A stretch of 64,000 bases of DNA from positions 3,038,001-3,102,000 of the forward strand of contig OY755188.1 of the NCBI GenBank assembly GCA_963576735.1, written 5' to 3'. Made by a program: the position numbers and the translations under genes. Positions 33,860-44,835 of the stretch are shown piece by piece. The stretch is from Bedellia somnulentella. Lineage: Eukaryota; Arthropoda; Insecta; Lepidoptera; Bedelliidae. The notes under the pieces are model-generated. The model searched no databases, was not told the origin of the DNA, and was given only the letters and a program-made list of their open reading frames with translations. Numbering within the stretch: the first letter of the stretch is position 1; each line of letters begins with the position of its first letter.

Positions 33860-34152
33860 TATCAAAATCTATCTACACTTTGTGCAAAAAAGCTTGAAAT
33901 TGAAGACCTACAGACATTATGCAAATAAAAATTCCAATCCAAGGATCAAAATACTCATAAACAAAAAGTGATTCCATTAACTCGTTACTGATTTGCTGTT
34001 TTGCTCGATTTCTGATCCGCGGGGTCCAAATCGAAGTGCAATTAATTTGTAAATGTATGTTGGTCACCTTTCTCGGAAATTATGACTTCCTTGATTTCAT
34101 TTCAAGTTGGTATCCGCATACCATCTATACGAATAAAATTTAAGACATATCG

Positions 34153-34222
34153 TTTACGACGTATTTCCGCAAACGGATGGCAGAGGTACTAATGCTTCTG
34201 TGCATTATGTGACGTTTACGGT
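34153..34222 (-). mobile_element. SINE-B 3' relic
   Basis: ACGACGTATTTCCGCAAACG, GATGGCAGAGGTACTAATGC, ATTATGTGACGTTTACG. Confidence 0.6.
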
Positions 34223-34264
34223 AGGGGGTCCCCCTAAAGTACTGGTATTCTGATCGTTTCAAAT

Positions 34265-34430
34265 ACTAGTAAGTAAGGCGTTCGAAATATAATGAATAAA
34301 AGGGCACCTATAAAAAAGATGATGGATGTAAATTACCCTAGAGAGGTTTGCAAGGATCGTAGAATGTGGCGATCGATAGTCTCTGGCTACCCCAATGGGA
34401 ACTATAAGCTTGAATATATTTATGTAAGTT
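34265..34430 (+). mobile_element. LINE-L 3' end
   Basis: AAGGCGTTCGAAATATAATG ... GATCGTAGAATGTGGCGATC ... CTACCCCAATGGGAACTATA, AGCTTGAATATATTTATG. Confidence 0.82.
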
Positions 34431-34599
34431 AGTAATTTATTGTAACATACATAGTTTAGTAGATGGATTTAAATAACAAAAAACACCTTTTGTTCCATTC
34501 TGCAAAACTCCAAGGCTATTTTAATAGCATAATAAAAATATAAAGCAAAGTGTATTAATGAACTGCCTCACATACTGCAGTTCACATGCATTCAGAACA

Positions 34600-34753
34600 C
34601 AATGTATGTTATTAAATAGATTTTAAACATTGAGGCAGGAACTGTCGAGTGATTAATACGAAATGTTATGAAATCTATGTGTGTATGAGTATATGCTTCT
34701 GTCTTGTTGTTGAACTTATATAAACTATATTGTTTTATTCGTTAAGGGGGTTA
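34600..34753 (+). repeat. 150-bp direct repeat, left copy, flanking a SINE-A
   Basis: AATGTATGTTATTAAATAGA ... ACGAAATGTTATGAAATCTA ... GTTAAGGGGGTTA. The same sequence, about 85-90% identical, follows the SINE-A at 34996-35146. Confidence 0.85.
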
Positions 34754-34993
34754 CATACAAACATAAATATACTCACGGCTTTAACTCCCTAGGAGGGGTA
34801 GCCAGAGTTAAGGCATTAGAAATTCCTCAGCCACTTTCGGGAAATTGAGGGGGGGAAAAGTTGGCAAAAATAAAAGGTCTCCAACCGCATCACCCAAAAA
34901 TTCCTTGAAAGCCCCAATACCGTTAGGCGCCTCTTACGCACGACCGTCGGTAGAAACGAGGTAGTGCTATTCTAGGCCAACATTGCGCGGCGT
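34753..34993 (-). mobile_element. SINE-A copy between direct repeats
   Basis: ACATAAATATACTCACGGCT ... AGGCCAACATTGCGCGGC. It lies exactly at the junction of two direct copies of the same 150-bp flanking DNA. About 15 bases of the GGTGATGG segment are lost. Confidence 0.88.
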
Positions 34994-34995
34994 GT

Positions 34996-35146
34996 GAATG
35001 AATGTTATTAAATAGATGTTAAACATTGAGGCAACTGTTGAGTGATTGATACGAAATGTTATGATATCTATGTCTGTGTGACTACATGCTTCTGTGTCGT
35101 TGATGAACTTATATAATTTAACTCGTTTTATCCGTTAAGGGGTTAG
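34996..35146 (+). repeat. 150-bp direct repeat, right copy
   Basis: AATGAATGTTATTAAATAGA ... ACGAAATGTTATGATATCTA ... CGTTAAGGGGTTAG; partner of 34600-34753. Confidence 0.85.
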
Positions 35147-35254
35147 TGGTAGAAAATAGTGGATGTGCGTGTGTGTGTCTGGAACCATTGTAGCCAGTCA
35201 TAAGTAGTTCATAAATCGTTTTATCATAAAATCATGGCAATATTCAATTTATTA

Positions 35255-35385
35255 AATCATCATCATCATTCAGCCAATAGATGGCTTTGCAACAGCTGGT
35301 TCTGCGCTCATCCATCAGCTTACTGCAACGTTCACCAAGTCGAAGGAACATCTTCTGGGAGGCCTACCCCTTTTACACCTATAAG
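35255..35385 (-). mobile_element. RTE-like LINE 3' relic, probable
   Basis: ATCATCATCATCATTCAGCC followed by GGGAGGCCTACCCC. The (ATC)n start and this last block match, from memory, the complement of the end of an RTE-type LINE common in Lepidoptera. Old copy. Confidence 0.45.
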
Positions 35386-37844
35386 CCCTAAACACATTAT
35401 AACATAATTAAGTTACAAGAAAAACCATTAGTATTGAATCAGAAACCTCTTTCTTAACCTCTCCACCAAGGTAACATTCAATAGAAAGCCAAGTAACATC
35501 GCAGGGTGCCAGGGGCGGTGACCACAGAGCCTAAACACTGTTCAAATATAGCAAGGGTGATTACGTTACCCCTGCGATGGTCGGCGCCTTTGAACCGATT
35601 TGAAAACTCTTTTTAATGGCCCCTTTCTCACGCTCGCACGCGATATTAACTCGGGTTGAATTGGTTTGGTTTGATAGACTCGAGGTTATTTGATGACTTT
35701 GGTTGAGGTTAATCAGCATCAAGTCCAACTATATGGATATTGTATGCACACCATATAAACCAAGCCTAAAATGGCTAGGGTTTAAGACTGGATGAAGGAC
35801 CCCGTTTTTAGCCTAGGCTGTACTCTAAAGGATAAGCCGGTGGCTGCTTTTTACGGATTTATCGTCACTTTTAGTTCAAAGACTATGATAATATCATTTT
35901 AAGAATAGCTAGGAAATAAACTATTTATTTGCCAGTACTTCACAATTTTGTCACCACTAAAGGCAAAATTTTCTTGCACCAATAGTTGGTTAACCCAAAA
36001 CGTTTTGTAACACTTTATCATCTCGTCACAGCTACAATGCCGCAGGAAAATACAGACAAGAAAATATGGGACATGGACATAACTTTTTGATCAAAATCAT
36101 ACATACAACATTCATATCTTTTCCTACTGAGTGAAATAGAAAGAGACAGTAGCAACGTTAATTGCTAACCCAGCGATGACTCACAAGTTTATAATGACTA
36201 TGTTGTGAACGTGCCTCATACTCATTATTCTAGCGGCAATAATCAATACGGAGGAGGTGTCTTTTGTCCAATGACACCTGTATTGATCCGAATGGCTTGT
36301 TTTACTATTACTAACCTCTTTTTGCATCAATAGAGAGGGCTGATGTTAATTAATGAGACAAAAATATAATGATTATATTCATGACTTTTTAAATATATCA
36401 CTATTTTCCTTCTTTTATAGTCTAGGAACTAGGCATAGTTTCTTATATTTTTTTATTTTGTCTATCTGCCCGCGGTTGAGGTTGAGGACTCATAATCAAT
36501 CATGCTTTATTGTACAATCTCTTTACTATATTCGTGGGTTCGTTTAGCTATAGTCGTGGGTACGCATGTACATTAGACTTAATGTTACAATTATTTCTGT
36601 CCCTACTCTATCAGTGTTTGTGAGATATGACGATACGAGTTCGAATATGTCACGACTTTTGTGTAAAACCTGTCATTATTCCTAATCTCAGTTTGTCGCA
36701 AAATATGTTACATACTGGGTCTCACAAGTCCAATAATACCACGACAGTAAGTGAGAAGTTTTTTGCTTAGTTCCCGTGAGAAGGCTAAATATATTAACAA
36801 ATATCTTTCTTTTGAGATATTGTGGGTGATTTAAAACTCTTAACTCATTTTGGGAAGAATAAATTAAAACTTCATAGGCGTGTCCAGTTGTCTGAACTAA
36901 TGATCCTAAGAAAATAAACGCTCGCCTAATTCTTTGAAGTAACATAATTGTTATTCAGGTTTTAAAGCTAAATAGGTTTTTTTAATTAGTATATCATATT
37001 CGTCAACTTAGGCGGCGTCGAAAAGTAGGCACCGCCATTAGATGGTTATACCCCATTTATAATTTGAAAGGTATACTATAAAACTATCTAAAATTAAAAT
37101 AACATATATACCGTCTCTACTTCGATATTATTTTGATGGTATCATAAATTTTTAGCTTTACTATATAATTTATATCAAAAAGGTACTATTTGTTTTTACA
37201 AAGTATTACTTTTTTATATTATGTTCCAAATTATATCACATGTGCACAGAAATATAATGAGATAAAAAGAGCTATAGAATCAAATATTCCTCAAAAATTT
37301 GGTGTTTTTGAGATTATGACGGCGAGATGGTATCCAAAAGCTTTGCAGGTAAAGGTTTATAAATAAAAAAACTTTTTCGGCAAATGAATGAAGACACAAT
37401 AAAGACTTTGTATGAGTAAAAATGAAGTTCAAACTAACTTTAATCTTATATAACATTTCAAATGGTTCATTGTTTTGTTTAAAATTAGTTGTACATTCCG
37501 CGCACGATTAGACAATGCTTTATAATGAAACAGCTTATCTTCCATCACAAATTAAGACGGCCCAAACTTTTCAACTCCATCAACGTAACGCTAGAAAACA
37601 AAACAAAACATATCTACGCGAGCTTCATTCATCTCGTATTCTAAACTTGTGCACAGCTCGATCTAGCGGTGATTCTTGGAATTACATCTTCTGTCTCGCT
37701 CTAAACTATAAAAAAATATTATCGTCATCTCCCTCACATCATGTACAAGACGAGCAGATCACGCGCACCGCGCACCTTTCTTCACTCCAAGAGTATTCGA
37801 TGCCGTATTAAATTTTACATCCTCTTATTCAACGTTCCAATTTC
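35386..37844. other. Long stretch without recognised feature
   Basis: About 2.5 kb. Frames of 64-98 codons occur (36353-36547, 36688-36945, 37515-37811) without known motifs. Near 35490-35590 ATCGCAGGG and CCCTGCGAT form a loose inverted pair. Confidence 0.35.
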
Positions 37845-38190
37845 ATTGTTCCTTAGATTTTAACTTTATTTATATCGGTCGTGACCTGTGATAATGAGCT
37901 GTGTGTCCGATAGTTCTTGGTCGGGGATTCCTGTTGTAGGACAATGATGCAAGCCAATTTCTGTCGTGAATCATGTTCAGATTGGGTCGATAATTGCATG
38001 CGGATTTTAGCTTTCGTCGTGGGTATACCCTGGGGGTGATGGCATTGCATTGCACGGACTGTATTATTGTGCAACGCCACAGGGGACTTTGCTCTGGTAT
38101 TGTTGCTATCCGTTATAGCTAGGGTGGCCAGGAGACTGTTGCTCCCAGAGATACCCTCAACTCGTTTTAATACGTGCACGGAATTCAAAA
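37845..38190 (-). repeat. Probable interspersed repeat with a 111-codon frame
   Basis: G+C-richer than its neighbours. The minus strand carries an open frame (MNSVHVLKRVEGISGSNSLL...) that ends in ATAAATAAAGTTAAAATC, resembling a polyadenylation region. Segments such as GGGTATACCCACGACGAAAG and TCATTGTCCTACAACAGG recall an abundant lepidopteran repeat, from memory only. I recognise no protein domain, so I treat the frame as part of a repeat. Confidence 0.4.
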
Positions 38191-39166
38191 CTTGAATATT
38201 TATCAGATGTTCTAACTATTATTTTTGAAATCTCAGACGTGATTGAGGGACAATTCGTGTATTTCGGAACATTAGAAAGAGTTGGATAGTAAAATACAAG
38301 TATTGAAAGAGGCATGTAGAAGGCTAGAAGGAAAAATGCTTCTATGTAAAGTAAAACCTTTAAGTAAAAGTTAACAGTAAGTAAAGTACTTCAGAAGATT
38401 TAAACGACTTGCACAATATTTCAAAGAAAACCGTGTTAGTTACACTATTTTCAACTCACAAACGGCAACTTACTAATACTTCATCATGTAATAAATAAGA
38501 TAGATTTTTTTCGCATTTCGTAACCAGTCGCTGTCTGTAAAATCGTTGTCCCAACTATTCCTGTGATTATCATATGAGACTTCTAAAGTTTCCAATTATA
38601 TAGCTCTATTGTTCCTAACATTCTTCTTTAACTTTTTAAAAGTGACTAAGGAAATTATTGAATCAGGAGCCCTTCGATATCAAAAGAGTAGGTTGGGTGT
38701 TATTATAACTGTAAAAAGTAAAGACAATGATTAGTTGATATAATATAATTAACTGTAAGTAAAAATAAATAAAAATATCTAAATATTATGTCCGAAATCA
38801 TGGTCACAGAGTATATAAATATTTAGCCGTCGATTTTGATTCGCAAATGTTCAGCTATCTACGGTTGTGCCAATTAGCCGTGGTCCGTGTTATCTCTAGT
38901 TTCTTAGCATGTTTATTACGGTCTCGCATTTTCTCGGTTCAAAATATACTGGTGGATCGCTTTAATAAAATTTGCAATAAGATCTTGTAGGTCAGACGCA
39001 TAAATTTACAGTAAGTGTTCGCGGTTAACCTTTATAACTGCAGATAGCATTACAATAGGTCGAAGTTTTCTTTAATTTTACTAATAATGAGATGTATGGC
39101 TTTGATATTTTATTTGACATATTTATGAATATTCACATTTTAGGTAAGAAATTGACTAGAACTTTT
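38191..39166. other. No recognisable feature
   Basis: A+T-rich. Confidence 0.4.
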
Positions 39167-39333
39167 ATTTAAGCTAGAAACTCCTCAACCGCGTTTGGAA
39201 GTTGATAGGGGGACAAGATGGTAGAAATAAAGAAACAAAAGCCACTTAAAAAAGCCCCACTCCCTTAGTCGCCTCTTATGTCACCCGTGGGTTGAAAGGG
39301 GTTGTGACATTCTAAACCGGCACTACACAGCTC
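39167..39333 (-). mobile_element. SINE-A, 3'-truncated and internally deleted
   Basis: AAGCTAGAAACTCCTCAACC ... GATGGTAGAAATAAAG ... CTAAACCGGCACTACACAGC. The GGTGATGGGTCTCCAACCGC segment is missing. Confidence 0.85.
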
Positions 39334-39394
39334 AGAATAACAGGACAGTCAACATAACAGGACAGTCAACATAACAGGACAGTCAACATAACAG
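39333..39394 (+). repeat. 17-bp tandem repeat
   Basis: ATAACAGGACAGTCAAC repeated three times and a partial fourth, directly at the 5' end of the SINE-A. Confidence 0.9.
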
Positions 39395-40014
39395 AGTTGT
39401 ATACGTCACGGATTCACCAACGTGCAATGTTTACTATAACAGACACGTCTATGATTGGCTAATGTGTGTTTATGAGTTGGTTATTTCGGTACTAGCATTC
39501 GAATCAATGAGATTTAATTTGAATGGAAACCGATGGTTGTTTACTTCTGGAATTGGGCCAAGAACAAGGGTCTTTCATAATATAGGAAACCATTATGTGG
39601 GATGTCTGCTCTGCAATATGGGTTTTACATGTAGTACATACATTATAGTGTATGATTCATCAGCTGTGTTTATCAGACATTGACTAACTAAATAAATAAA
39701 TATAAATATACACGGACATTTTATACACAGATTTAATTTATATTTTAATATGTTTATTAAAATATAAATAATTGTTTAGCCATTAGGCTGTTAGATTTCG
39801 GAAGAAAATAAAATAGAAATAGATTGATTTAGCCCCAAACTAAGTATGACTTGTATTATGGGATACTTACTCACCGATATATTTGTATTTAATATTCGGA
39901 ACGTCGAAAGCTTTTGTGGTGAACATAAAAAAATGTTACAAGAGCTTTCTATACCATTTACCAAACCAATGAATAGGTCGTATCATTGAATGTTGCTACA
40001 TAGATCGATCGACA
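39395..40014. other. No recognisable feature
   Basis: The 73-codon frame at 39462-39683 is unsupported. Confidence 0.4.
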
Positions 40015-40206
40015 TTAGAACTACCCGATTTCTTTCCGTGGGTGTTCGTACGAGGCGGCTAAGGGTAATGGGGCTTTTTAGGTGATTTTTGGGCGATGCG
40101 GTTGGAGACCCATCACAAAAAACATTCTTTATAATCTTCTCCCAACTCATCTTACAAAAGTGGCTGAATTTCTCACTCCGAAGCTCTGGCTACCCCTTTT
40201 GGTATT
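40015..40206 (+). mobile_element. SINE-A, lacking both ends
   Basis: ACTACCCGATTTCTTTCCGT ... GCGATGCGGTTGGAGACCC ... GAAGCTCTGGCTACCCCTTT. First 35 bases and the terminal GTGAG are missing. Confidence 0.85.
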
Positions 40207-40402
40207 GGATATACTAATAGTATATATTTGTGAAGTAAACTGCGCAGTAGGAGTAGTATAATTTTATTCATATAGAAGGCTTAAGTTAATTTCCTAAATT
40301 AATTATGCATTAATAAATGAAAAAAATACATTAAAAATACAACCATGTATTTGACTTAAACACCCATGCATATTTACACTTTTATTTATTGTCAAAGTCT
40401 AT

Positions 40403-40510
40403 GGTCAACTTCCAAAAGTGGCTGAGGAATTTCTCATTCCAAAGCTCTGGCTATCCCGTTAAGGGATTTATAGCCGTGAGTATAAGTATGTATGTATATG
40501 TATGTCCATG
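40403..40510 (+). mobile_element. SINE-A 3' half
   Basis: CAACTTCCAAAAGTGGCTGA ... GCTATCCCGTTAAGGGATTT, ATAGCCGTGAGTATAAGTAT, GTATG. The tail shows one AAGT before ATGT units, mixing the two LINE-L tail types. Confidence 0.9.
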
Positions 40511-40761
40511 GTCAAATTGCTGGTCATTGATATAATTTTTAGATAGTACGTTGGTTTTAAAGTCGTAGTGATATATATCTAATGTATGATATTCACTACA
40601 CGACCAATAGTTTCAATTAAAGTACTCAGCTATACCTAGAATAGTTTGAAATCTATCTTCGCCAGTCGTGTCCGCGATCCTCTCAAACCGCTCTCACGCT
40701 TTGACCATATTCATTCATCATTTCGAGATTTATTGCCAATTATTTGCGCTTCGAACTAGCC

Positions 40762-40912
40762 CTTCAGCATAGCTAGTACGCGCGATCTTTTAACTAGATA
40801 TCGCGTGGTATAAAATAGCCATCTCTTTCGCACTTACTTGGTATCTTATACTGTCATCTTATTCTAACTAATATCGTGACGATATAATAGCGCTTGTGCT
40901 AGTTCTTCAGAA
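40762..40912. mobile_element. Short inverted-repeat element (MITE), copy 2
   Basis: Ends CTAGTACGCGCG and CGCTTGTGCTAG; inside GATATCGCGTGGTATAAAAT and CATCTCTTTCGCACTTACTT. Homologous over its length to 21776-21924. Confidence 0.78.
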
Positions 40913-41034
40913 ATGGTCCTCATATAAATATGTACCGTTAAGGAATTGTAGTCGTCATTCAATTTTACAGTCATAATTATTATTGAATTATCACTTGATC
41001 GCGACCGTGATAGATCGGTTTGTAAAACATCCGC

Positions 41035-41197
41035 CAATTATACAAAAAGGCGTGGGTGGGTTCAAGTCCCGAGTCAGGCCTACACCAACTTGTCTTGAGT
41101 AGACTATCTAAACAAATGGTGGGTACTCTGAATAGCAACTGACAATTTCGCATGATGGTCAGAAGTATTAGCACCTCTGTCATCCCTCCATCAACAA
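41035..41197 (+). mobile_element. SINE-B with large internal deletion
   Basis: B-box part GGGTTCAAGTCCCGAGTCAG, GCCTACACCAACTTGTCTTG, then directly GGTGGGTACTCTGAATAGC and GGTCAGAAGTATTAGCACCT. The middle of the element is missing. Confidence 0.82.
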
Positions 41198-41507
41198 TTG
41201 AGTCTTGAGCCTTAAATATATATTTCTTGCATTTGTCAGTCCATTTGGAACGGTTCCGATAGTTGAAGGTATGGCCTCATTTTGTTATCAAATTAGCAGC
41301 CTGCGGGCACTATGGTATGGAGCACCCACCTTATGCTTTGAAATACTAAAAGTTCCTTTATTAAGTTGTCTTATTGCTACTTACCTGTCTGGTAACTTAT
41401 GTTAATACACGAAGTAGCTGTACTTAAGCTACGTAATTTTTAACTTTGTACCATTAAGAGATTACTTTATGGGACAATACTGACAACTGACTTATATATA
41501 CTCTACA
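41198..41507. other. No recognisable feature
   Basis: The 66-codon frame at 41205-41405 is unsupported. Confidence 0.4.
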
Positions 41508-41601
41508 GAGTGACTTAATAATGTCACGTGAGGTTTAGAAGTACTTGTACATCTGCTAACCGCATCGGGGATATACGGCGTGACGTTTGATTTGAGTTGA
41601 G
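41508..41601 (+). mobile_element. SINE-B 3' end
   Basis: GAGTGACTTAATAATGTCAC, GTGAGGTTTAGAAGTACTTG, ACCGCATCGGGGATATACGG, CGTGACGTTTGATTTGAGTT. Confidence 0.8.
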
Positions 41602-41649
41602 AGTCACTTATGCCTCTCCCACTTATGCCTGTCTGCCACTATAATGCTA

Positions 41650-42195
41650 TGAAAAGTAGTCCACCACACTGGCCTAGAGTTGATTGTTGGACGTTAAAGT
41701 TGTTGTCGTCCTATGGCACCCTACTGGTGCACATGGCCAGCACAAGCTAGCGCCACGCCTTCCTGTCTGCCGCGACGTCCTTGACCACTCTCCAGCTCAG
41801 TCCCGCCGCTCGCCGCTCGCTCTGACTGGAAAAATAATAATTATTCATTCATTTTCGAACGTAATCAACTCGGCTGTCATATTTGTAAATAGTAAGCACT
41901 AAAAGAAGCAATATTCGGCCAAAAAAAACTGGCACTTGAAATTTGAAATCCCTAAGTGTGTGAAGAAGCCCACCGTGCGGCGCTAAATGTATACGGGACG
42001 GCTTCAGGCTCGCGACCCGTCCGGTGGTCTCCACTCGAAAGCGATGCTGGCGTTTGTGGCCCCCCTTCGAAATTTGTGCCTTATCCACCTCCATTTTCTA
42101 AGTGCGATGTCAGTCATAACTGGAGTCGGCTGGCAAAGGTTCAACAAGTCCACGTTCCAGGACGTTAAAGTAATAGGAAAATTAACCAAACCTTT
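41650..42195 (-). pseudogene. Reverse transcriptase C-terminus, RTE-like LINE, broken
   Basis: Read on the minus strand, 42189-42004 encodes TDIALRKWRWIRHKFRR, FEWRPPDGSRA, which fits the 'RRWRWIGH..R....ALDWNPQGSR..GRP' block found after the polymerase core in RTE-type LINEs. Further left (about 41840-41690) another frame gives WRVVKDVAADRKAWR and LV.AMCTS, fitting the last block before the stop. The two parts are separated by frameshifts and an insertion near 41835-41955. It is rich in G+C compared with its surroundings. A dead fragment, no catalytic part; no intact protein can be read. Confidence 0.65.
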
Positions 42196-42280
42196 CGGCT
42201 CACCGTAGGAGGAGGGATCCTCCCAAACCTAGAAAATATATATCTTGTACTAACTAAAATAGCCAGAAGTATTCTTCTGT

Positions 42281-42777
42281 AATTCGGTATGCAAAGTTTT
42301 TTTTTGGTATTTATTAAATATTTTTATTCGATAGCAAACACGAAAATAAAAGATCAGTTTGAATATTTTGCATTTAAAATGAGTAATTGCAAAGTTATGA
42401 TTTTTTAAAGATCGTTAAACTTTTGTACTCAATGACGTCATCGATCGAAAATATCACGTAGCTACATGCAAATAAAGCGAAATGTTTAATAAAAATGTTG
42501 CTGATTGCAAAACATTTCGCGAATTTGTGATCTCAAATGAAATTATTACGATATTATACTAAACAAACCTATGATTTTCGATATTTTATTATTAGACTGC
42601 AAAAACGAATGTCTTTGAAATAACGCTGAAGGTCAAATACTGTTACAGTTTTTTGTTAAAATAACGGTCATCTTAGCTTTGTTTGATCTAATTTCAAGAA
42701 AATAAGTTTTTAAAACATTATATCTCGAAATGGTTTCGTAATCAGTACCACTTTTGTAAAACTTTGCATACCGAATT
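42281..42777. mobile_element. DNA transposon without coding capacity, 20-bp inverted ends
   Basis: Perfect 20-bp ends: AATTCGGTATGCAAAGTTTT (42281-42300) and its complement (42758-42777). Total 497 bp. Inside are ATGACGTCATCGATCG (contains a CRE-like TGACGTCA) and a hairpin CGAAATGTTT ... AAACATTTCG. No transposase frame. Target-site duplication not clear, superfamily undecided. Confidence 0.8.
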
Positions 42778-43340
42778 CTTGTTTCAATAAACTAATGAAT
42801 TTGAAAAGTATGACCTAAAGTTTGTAAGGTTTGTATTAATTTAATAATTAAATTGAATATTATAATAACTTTGATTGTGTTTCCCTGATAAACGAATAGG
42901 ATTTAACATTAATCAGTTGAGTAAAGGTGCTTTTCTAATACTTTATGCAAACTTCGCCAAGCAATTGTGATTTTACCAAATTGTCCGTCTTTCCTGGAAT
43001 CCACTTTTATCTTTATTGCTCAAATCCTTTAAGAAATTAGATAAACAAAATCCTAAGATTACATTGCTGAAGAAATTTGGTAAATTAAATTTCCTTGAAT
43101 CGTAATACTTTTATTAATAAAAATATTTGTTGAAATCCTAAAAAAATAACAGATTCAGAAGAGGTAGTGGTATTGAATAGTATTATATTTAAATTTGCCC
43201 TCTAGTTTATAGGCTATTTTTGATGTTTAATCTGAACAATTAAACTAACACGTGTTGTAGAATGATTCACAAAACCTTCTTATCAAAATACACTTTAATG
43301 TCTCATCGCAAATAACGTGTCCAAATAGGTTTGTTACATA
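42778..43340. other. No recognisable feature
   Basis: A+T-rich. Confidence 0.4.
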
Positions 43341-43367
43341 TGTTTATAGCCGTGAGTATATGTATGC
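43341..43367 (+). mobile_element. SINE-A 3' terminus only
   Basis: GTTTATAGCCGTGAGTATAT, GTATG. Forms a near-perfect palindrome with the next copy. Confidence 0.8.
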
Positions 43368-43590
43368 CATATACTCACGGCTATAAATCCCTAAAAGGCG
43401 TAGCCTGAGCTTTAGAATCACAAAATTCGTCAGGCACTTTTGGAAGTTAAGTAGGGAAAAGATCGTAAAATAAATGATTTTATTGATTGATCTCCCAAAT
43501 TCACGTCAACAGCCGCGATACCCTTATTCGCCTCTTACGATCACCCATAGAAAGAAATGGGGAAGTACTATTCTAAGCTTACACAGCTTG
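43368..43590 (-). mobile_element. SINE-A copy, diverged
   Basis: CCATATACTCACGGCTATAA ... GGCACTTTTGGAAGTTAAGT ... GTACTATTCTAAGCTTACAC, AGCTT. Confidence 0.88.
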
Positions 43591-43984
43591 AAAATATAAA
43601 ATGATTCAAAAAACCTTCTTTTTAAAATACACTAATGTCTCATCGCAAAGTATCAATTTTAAAAAAATGAGCTGATGTATTATCAAAGTCAGCCACATGA
43701 TTCAGAATATAATCTGAAACATCTTGAAACGGTTCCGGCATCTTGTGAGTCATGTTTTAAGATTAAAATGGCGAGTGAATTTTACATTTGTCCGAGATGT
43801 AATGCGAGATGCGGCGGTCAAGACGTGGCAGGCGAGCGCTATCCTTTGTGGACCCCTTACCATGGAGATAGAGAGAAAAACTAAATTAAAATTTAATGGG
43901 GATGGTAGAGCTGCTATGTGTTAATTGTATTATTAGCAAGTATATATTTAATAAGCAAGTTTTAGTTGTATTAGTTTAGGTTAG
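43591..43984. other. No supported feature
   Basis: Two overlapping plus-strand frames (43675-43924) lie here; one has a DVMRDAAVKTWQ stretch faintly like the end of a LINE reverse transcriptase. Too weak to call. Confidence 0.3.
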
Positions 43985-44525
43985 GCACCATAGATTAAAA
44001 AACGTTAGATAGGTCATTTACGAGAAAACCGGCGCTTACGAGTGGCACCGATTGTGGCAGATGAACGCACACCACTAGTAATATATCCAAACAACATACC
44101 AAGAAATACATTTGAAATGTAGGCGAGATAGCATATCTTAAAGCAAGCGCTAAAAAGAGATAAACATATTTTCTCTGTACCGTCGTGAAATATGACACTA
44201 AAACGACCGTTTGACAAAGAATAAATTAAGACCTATACACACGATTTATTATAAATTATAATTAAAACGTTGTAAATTTATAATACTTACGAATGATAAG
44301 TAATCTCATCATTTTAGTAGTTTTTCTACTATAGTTTGTGCAAAATCTCATCACACACGACGGCATTCTCGATTATTTTGATAAACAAACACGCCAAAAC
44401 AGGTGAACGATTGCGACGGCAGCTAGTGCGCGACTGAAGTCAGATGAGCCATTTAGCCTGTTTTTTAAGTGCCACTTATGAGCGCGCATGACTTATCTAC
44501 GGTTTTTTATTAGTACATCTATGTT
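43985..44525. mobile_element. Probable DNA transposon with imperfect inverted ends
   Basis: Left end ATTAAAAAACGTTAGATAGG, TCATTTACGAG..CGCTTAC, GAGTGGCAC; the right end (44465-44525) is its imperfect complement (GTGCCACTTATGAGCGCGCA, TGACTTATCTACGGTTTTTT). About 540 bp. The 67-codon minus-strand frames at the left end are part of it. No transposase. Confidence 0.6.
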
Positions 44526-44544
44526 AGGCACTATATCAACCTAA

Positions 44545-44835
44545 CTGCCTCTGTGGTGTAGTGGTACAGCGCTCGGCTTATAAAAAAGAGGATTTGAGTT
44601 ACCGTGATAGCTAAGTGAGAGGACCACAGCTTCTCATGCAGGAGACGCGAGTTCAACCCATGTGTCGTTCCTACCTTAATATGTAATTTCTAAAATCATA
44701 TAGTGGTTTATTTATCAAGGTGAACGGTAAGGAAGAACATCGTGAGGAAACCCACATGGCTGAGTTGTACTTAGTCATGTGACATTGTAATCGTAAAAAG
44801 TGGCAATAGGCCGGCCTCATCACGTAAACGACCAC
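44545..44835 (+). mobile_element. SINE-B-like element with a different tRNA-like head
   Basis: Head GCCTCTGTGGTGTAGTGGTA, CAGCGCTCGG and GCAGGAGACGCGAGTTCAACC (B-box-like GAGTTCAACCC) differ from the usual SINE-B head. The body (ATCGTGAGGAAACCCACATG, GCTGAGTTGTACTTAGTCAT, CAATAGGCCGGCC) is the same. There are about 35 extra bases between the two boxes (AAAGAGGATTTGAGTTACC...). The 3' end after about 44835 is lost. Confidence 0.75.

Noticed and set aside
37515..37811. 98-codon plus-strand gene
   Set aside because: No recognisable domain, no codon or splice evidence; open by chance in moderate G+C.
39333..39394. CRISPR array
   Set aside because: The 17-bp units are contiguous, with no spacers; eukaryotic context. 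Simple tandem repeat.
42421..42445. Functional CRE (TGACGTCA) enhancer
   Set aside because: It lies inside a DNA transposon with perfect inverted ends; a single 8-bp match is not evidence of function.
43675..43924. LINE reverse transcriptase end (DVMRDAAVKTWQ)
   Set aside because: Resemblance to the 'D....AG..W' block of LINE C-termini is too weak, and the flanking blocks are missing.
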